DNA of 21,158 bases from a bacterium (GTDB lineage: Bacteria; JACRDZ01; JAJRWM01), in contig JAJRWM010000067.1 in NCBI GenBank assembly GCA_024276815.1, positions 1 through 21,158 on the forward strand, written 5' to 3'. This document shows, piece after piece, positions 18,327 through 21,158 of this stretch (its first letter is position 1; the number at the start of each line of letters is the position of its first letter). A program made the position numbers and the translations under genes. The notes under the pieces are model-generated. The model saw only the letters and a program-made list of their open reading frames with translations. It was not told the DNA's origin and made no database searches.

Positions 18327-20189
18327 CTACCTGACCAGGTAAACGGCATAGTCATCATTAAAATAAAGCATGGGAAAGGCCAGAGTCTTAGACCTTTCAA
18401 CAATCAATAACCCGCAATCATATTTCCCGGCTAAATATCTAAAGTAGTTTTCGTTAAAACGATTATAACTATTCTGAAGCAGCCTTAAGCAGGTGTACCA
18501 GCTAGCGGATTTGAGATTCCGGTAGGAAAACCCCAGGTCTTTTAAGCGGGACATGATTTCCTGTCCCAGGTGCGGGACATAGGCCATGTCGTCACTGTCA
18601 AACCAGGTCAAAATAATGCCCCGTCCGCCGTAACTCCTGAACCCGCGCTTGTAGGGCGGGGTAATCACCAATTTGTCCGCCGGGGCGTTTAAATTGATCC
18701 ATCGCTGAACCTCTAACCATGAGGGGTCGTAGGCTAAAGGGGGCCTAGGATAGCTGACGTACAAGACGCTGACTACCAGGAACAGGATCAAGAAGACCGC
18801 CTTGAATTGATTTTTATAGGGCAAAAAAACTTTGACCGAATCGCTGGCGAAAAATAGAGCCATACTCAAAAGAGCGAGATAAAGACCTGTTGGGTTTCTC
18901 TGTAAAAGGGTCAAAACGGGGAAAAGGTCCTTAAGTAAAATGACGCCTGTTTCAAAAACAGCTACCAGCAAAAACAAGATCAGCCAATGATAATACTTCT
19001 TCTCTGTCAGCCATTTAAATTTTCGGTTTAACTCATAAAATACCAGATAGATTAAAGCCGGAACCATCAATATAAACTGGTTTTGGCTGAAAAACGTGAA
19101 AACAATCAGCAAGACCGCCAGTGAAGCCGCCTGATTTTCTCCTTGATAAACCCTAGCAAAATAATCAGCGAAGATGATGATGCCAACCAGGACCAAAAAG
19201 CGGCTGCTGCGAAACAGGGTCAAATTGATAATCGGCGCAACCGGTATCAGTTCCGTGAAAACCGTGCCGATGACAAACAAAAGTAAAACGCCGCCGGCCA
19301 GGTAAAAAAGTTTCTTCCGTTTTTCTGTCTCAAGCCGGTCGTTAAAGATGTACGAAAAGACAATGGGGAGCATCGTTAAAGTGAAAAACAGTTTCGCTTT
19401 GATTACAAACATGGAGGGGAAACAGTGATGTCCGCGCCTGATATACATGTGGATTAACCATTCTTTGAAAGGCAACTGCCCGGTTGCAGGTTGCCGGCTC
19501 AGCAGGATTATCAGGACCAGAGGCAACGCTCCCAGGGCGAACAAGCATAACGATTTAACGATCGTCACCAAGCCCACCGACCTGAAATTGAAGAGAAAGT
19601 AGACCGAGAACATGACAATGACAAAAAGAGAATGGGAACCATGAAAATTAAACATCAAACCGGTTATCAGGCCGGCAAGCAAAAACCGGTCTTCAAGAAA
19701 AAAACTGATGGCCAGAAGCAGAAGGGGGATAGCGAACAAGCCGGGAAACAAATTAGCGCCAAAGACGACGTCCGAACCCAGGCTGAACCGGGTGACTCCA
19801 TAAAACACCACTATAATTATTGATAGAACCGATGTTAACCGGTCATCAAAAAGCTCTTGCGCCAACCAGTAAAGGCAGATGAAGATCAGGCTGTTCTGGA
19901 GCAGGAGCGTGGCATAGATAATTACATCATTGCTCAAATAATGAGCCAGTAAACCAGGAATTATATAATAGAGAGTAAAAAGAAATTGAGTGCATTGATA
20001 CATTATGTCATTCTGGAAAGCCGCCGGGTTCTTCGCGAAATGTAAAATCGGCAGAAAGTTACTGTTGACTGACGAACGCATCTGAATCAGATACATGCTC
20101 TGAGCGTTAAAAATAAGGAACAGAAACAGTAAGGCTAAATTGTAGGGCTTGAATAACGCGCGGAACCTGTCCTTTAAAATCAGGGCCAT
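18327..20189 (-). CDS. Large polytopic membrane protein, GT-C-like, unknown substrate
   Basis: A 620-residue protein with about a dozen membrane segments up to residue about 475 and an extracytoplasmic C-terminal domain of about 140 residues. Early features are a charged N-terminus, LGSDVVFGANLFPGLFAIPL (a loop after about five segments) and FNFHGSHSLFVIVMF. The C-terminal part, WINLNAPADKLVITPPYKRG and YGGRGIILTWFDSDDMAYVP, resembles the soluble domain of a class of bacterial integral membrane proteins of unknown role that share a GT-C-like architecture. I cannot assign a catalytic residue. The ATG follows the stop of the PmbA-type gene after three bases and lacks its own ribosome site, so it is probably translationally coupled. 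With the downstream flippase-like gene it suggests envelope glycan or lipid work, as an inference. Confidence 0.75.
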   Translation of the reverse strand: MALILKDRFRALFKPYNLALLFLFLIFNAQSMYLIQMRSSVNSNFLPILHFAKNPAAFQNDIMYQCTQFLFTLYYIIPGLLAHYLSNDVIIYATLLLQNSLIFICLYWLAQELFDDRLTSVLSIIIVVFYGVTRFSLGSDVVFGANLFPGLFAIPLLLLAISFFLEDRFLLAGLITGLMFNFHGSHSLFVIVMFSVYFLFNFRSVGLVTIVKSLCLFALGALPLVLIILLSRQPATGQLPFKEWLIHMYIRRGHHCFPSMFVIKAKLFFTLTMLPIVFSYIFNDRLETEKRKKLFYLAGGVLLLFVIGTVFTELIPVAPIINLTLFRSSRFLVLVGIIIFADYFARVYQGENQAASLAVLLIVFTFFSQNQFILMVPALIYLVFYELNRKFKWLTEKKYYHWLILFLLVAVFETGVILLKDLFPVLTLLQRNPTGLYLALLSMALFFASDSVKVFLPYKNQFKAVFLILFLVVSVLYVSYPRPPLAYDPSWLEVQRWINLNAPADKLVITPPYKRGFRSYGGRGIILTWFDSDDMAYVPHLGQEIMSRLKDLGFSYRNLKSASWYTCLRLLQNSYNRFNENYFRYLAGKYDCGLLIVERSKTLAFPMLYFNDDYAVYLVR

Positions 20190-20192
20190 TTT

Positions 20193-21158
20193 CTAAAGAC
20201 CGCAGATGGTCATTTCCTGGAAAAGAATTGTCGGAGCGCCGCAAACCCCCCGATGCGTAGGGATGAATTTCAGATTGTCAGCGATGGCGGCAATATTTCG
20301 CAGCATGGTTAAGACGTTGCTGGCCACCGTGATTTTTTGCACAGGATAAGCAAGCCGGCCATTTTCAATGAAAAACCCGGTCGCGCCAACCGAATAATCG
20401 CCGCTTACCGGATTTATCCCGCCAACATTCATTATGCGTTCCAGATATAATCCCCGGCTAAGCGAACCGATTATCTCGTCTTCAGTTTTGCTTCCCGGTT
20501 CGAGGGTAAAGTTGGAGGCGCCAATGCCCGGCAGGCCGCGATAGCCGGAGCGGCTGGCGTTGCCGGTGGAAAGCTGACCCATGCGTGAAGCGGTGTAGGT
20601 GTTGTGTAGATAACTCCGAAGCGTTCCCCCGCTGATGACTTCAGTGTTTTGGGAATTCACGCCTTCGTCATCAAACGGAGCCGTGGCAATCCCGTTCTCC
20701 AGCAAGCCGTTGTCGACAATGTTGACCGCGGCGGCGGCAACCTGGGAACCCAGTTTGTCGGCGAACAACGAGCGGCCTTTGAGCACCGCGTTGGCGTTGG
20801 CGGCGGCGGCGATTTCCGCCAGGAACTCTGAGGCTGCCCTGGCGGAGTAAACAACCGGCAGGGAACAGGTTTTTATCGTTTTTCCGCCCAGCAGTTTCTT
20901 GGCTTTGGCGGCTGCCCGGACAGCGATTTCCCGCGGGGACAGTTCGCTGAGATTGCGGGAAAGCTCATACTCGCTGGAACTTTGCGCCTCGCCATCCTTG
21001 ACCGCCAGCGGAGAGACGTAGAGCAAGCAGTGGCTGCCCCGGTATGAGCCTTTCAGCCCGTTGGAGTTGACTATGGTAACCTCCCGGCATTCATCCTGGT
21101 AAAAACTGGCCTCCACCGTTTTGATAACCGGGTCGTATCCTCGCGCCGCTTCTTCCAT
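20193..21158 (-). CDS. pmbA: TldE/PmbA-family metalloprotease subunit (partial, N-terminus outside window)
   Basis: The visible 321 residues cover the central and C-terminal PmbA/TldD domains. The first methionine is only where the window ends: MEEAARGYDPVIKTVEASFY is an internal stretch in this family, and about 110-130 residues should lie outside. Key blocks are NIVDNGLLENGIATAPFDDE, EGVNSQNTEVISGGTLRSYL and GLPGIGASNFTLEPG, then IMNVGGINPVSGDYSVGATG and the terminal GAPTILFQEMTICGL. There is no HExxxH zinc motif, so this is the TldE (PmbA) subunit rather than the catalytic TldD. TldD-TldE forms a complex that trims unfolded peptides and matures microcins and other modified peptides. A tldD gene would be expected just outside the window; that is a guess from common gene order. 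Confidence 0.9.
   Translation of the reverse strand: MEEAARGYDPVIKTVEASFYQDECREVTIVNSNGLKGSYRGSHCLLYVSPLAVKDGEAQSSSEYELSRNLSELSPREIAVRAAAKAKKLLGGKTIKTCSLPVVYSARAASEFLAEIAAAANANAVLKGRSLFADKLGSQVAAAAVNIVDNGLLENGIATAPFDDEGVNSQNTEVISGGTLRSYLHNTYTASRMGQLSTGNASRSGYRGLPGIGASNFTLEPGSKTEDEIIGSLSRGLYLERIMNVGGINPVSGDYSVGATGFFIENGRLAYPVQKITVASNVLTMLRNIAAIADNLKFIPTHRGVCGAPTILFQEMTICGL

Noticed and set aside
20635-20854. Short frames within the pmbA region on both strands
   Set aside because: They are shadows of the high-GC pmbA coding sequence.

Overview
The window comes from a diderm (Gram-negative type) bacterium, probably flagellated and of moderate GC content. It encodes a lipobox lipoprotein, a TatC translocase subunit, periplasmic transport components, a PmbA/TldE-type peptidase subunit and an anti-sigma-28 factor behind a sigma-28-like promoter. 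GyrB carries the large TOPRIM-region insertion familiar from proteobacterial GyrB. I cannot place the organism in a phylum from this sequence; an uncultured candidate lineage is possible. GyrA, GyrB and PurH trees would settle it.

Layout. 1-683 (-): family 2 glycosyltransferase, cut by the window edge. 834-2897 (-): a two-gene OppB/OppC-type ABC permease unit without ATPase or binding-protein genes. 2996-6153 (+): a good promoter followed by an SUMF1/FGE-fold secreted protein gene that appears broken twice (frameshift after the start, in-frame TAA in the middle), then a polytopic membrane protein with a C-terminal TPR. 6223-12921 (-): purH-gyrB-gyrA behind one promoter. 13161-14468 (-): a solitary branched-chain-amino-acid-type binding protein. 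14697-16318 (+): STAS anti-anti-sigma gene, flgM-like gene and tatC, behind a perfect-consensus sigma-70 promoter and a sigma-28-like promoter in tandem. 16496-17202 (-): a single-gene lipoprotein unit with its own promoter and strong terminator. 17263-21158 (-): flippase-like membrane protein, a large GT-C-like membrane protein, and the C-terminal two thirds of a PmbA/TldE protein.

Promoters are unusually readable here. Six transcription units start with an exact TTGACA and a -10-like hexamer 17 or 18 bases away. This makes transcription-unit boundaries more secure than usual and helps show that the SUMF1 gene originally started at the ATG at 3063.

Functionally, most genes are housekeeping (gyrase, purine synthesis, Tat export, transport) or envelope and glycoconjugate related (glycosyltransferase, two multi-pass membrane proteins, flippase-like protein). 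The most interesting places are the sigma-factor-regulator operon with its dual promoter, the doubly damaged SUMF1 gene, and the purH-gyrBA arrangement. I see no CRISPR array, insertion sequence, prophage, tRNA or rRNA.
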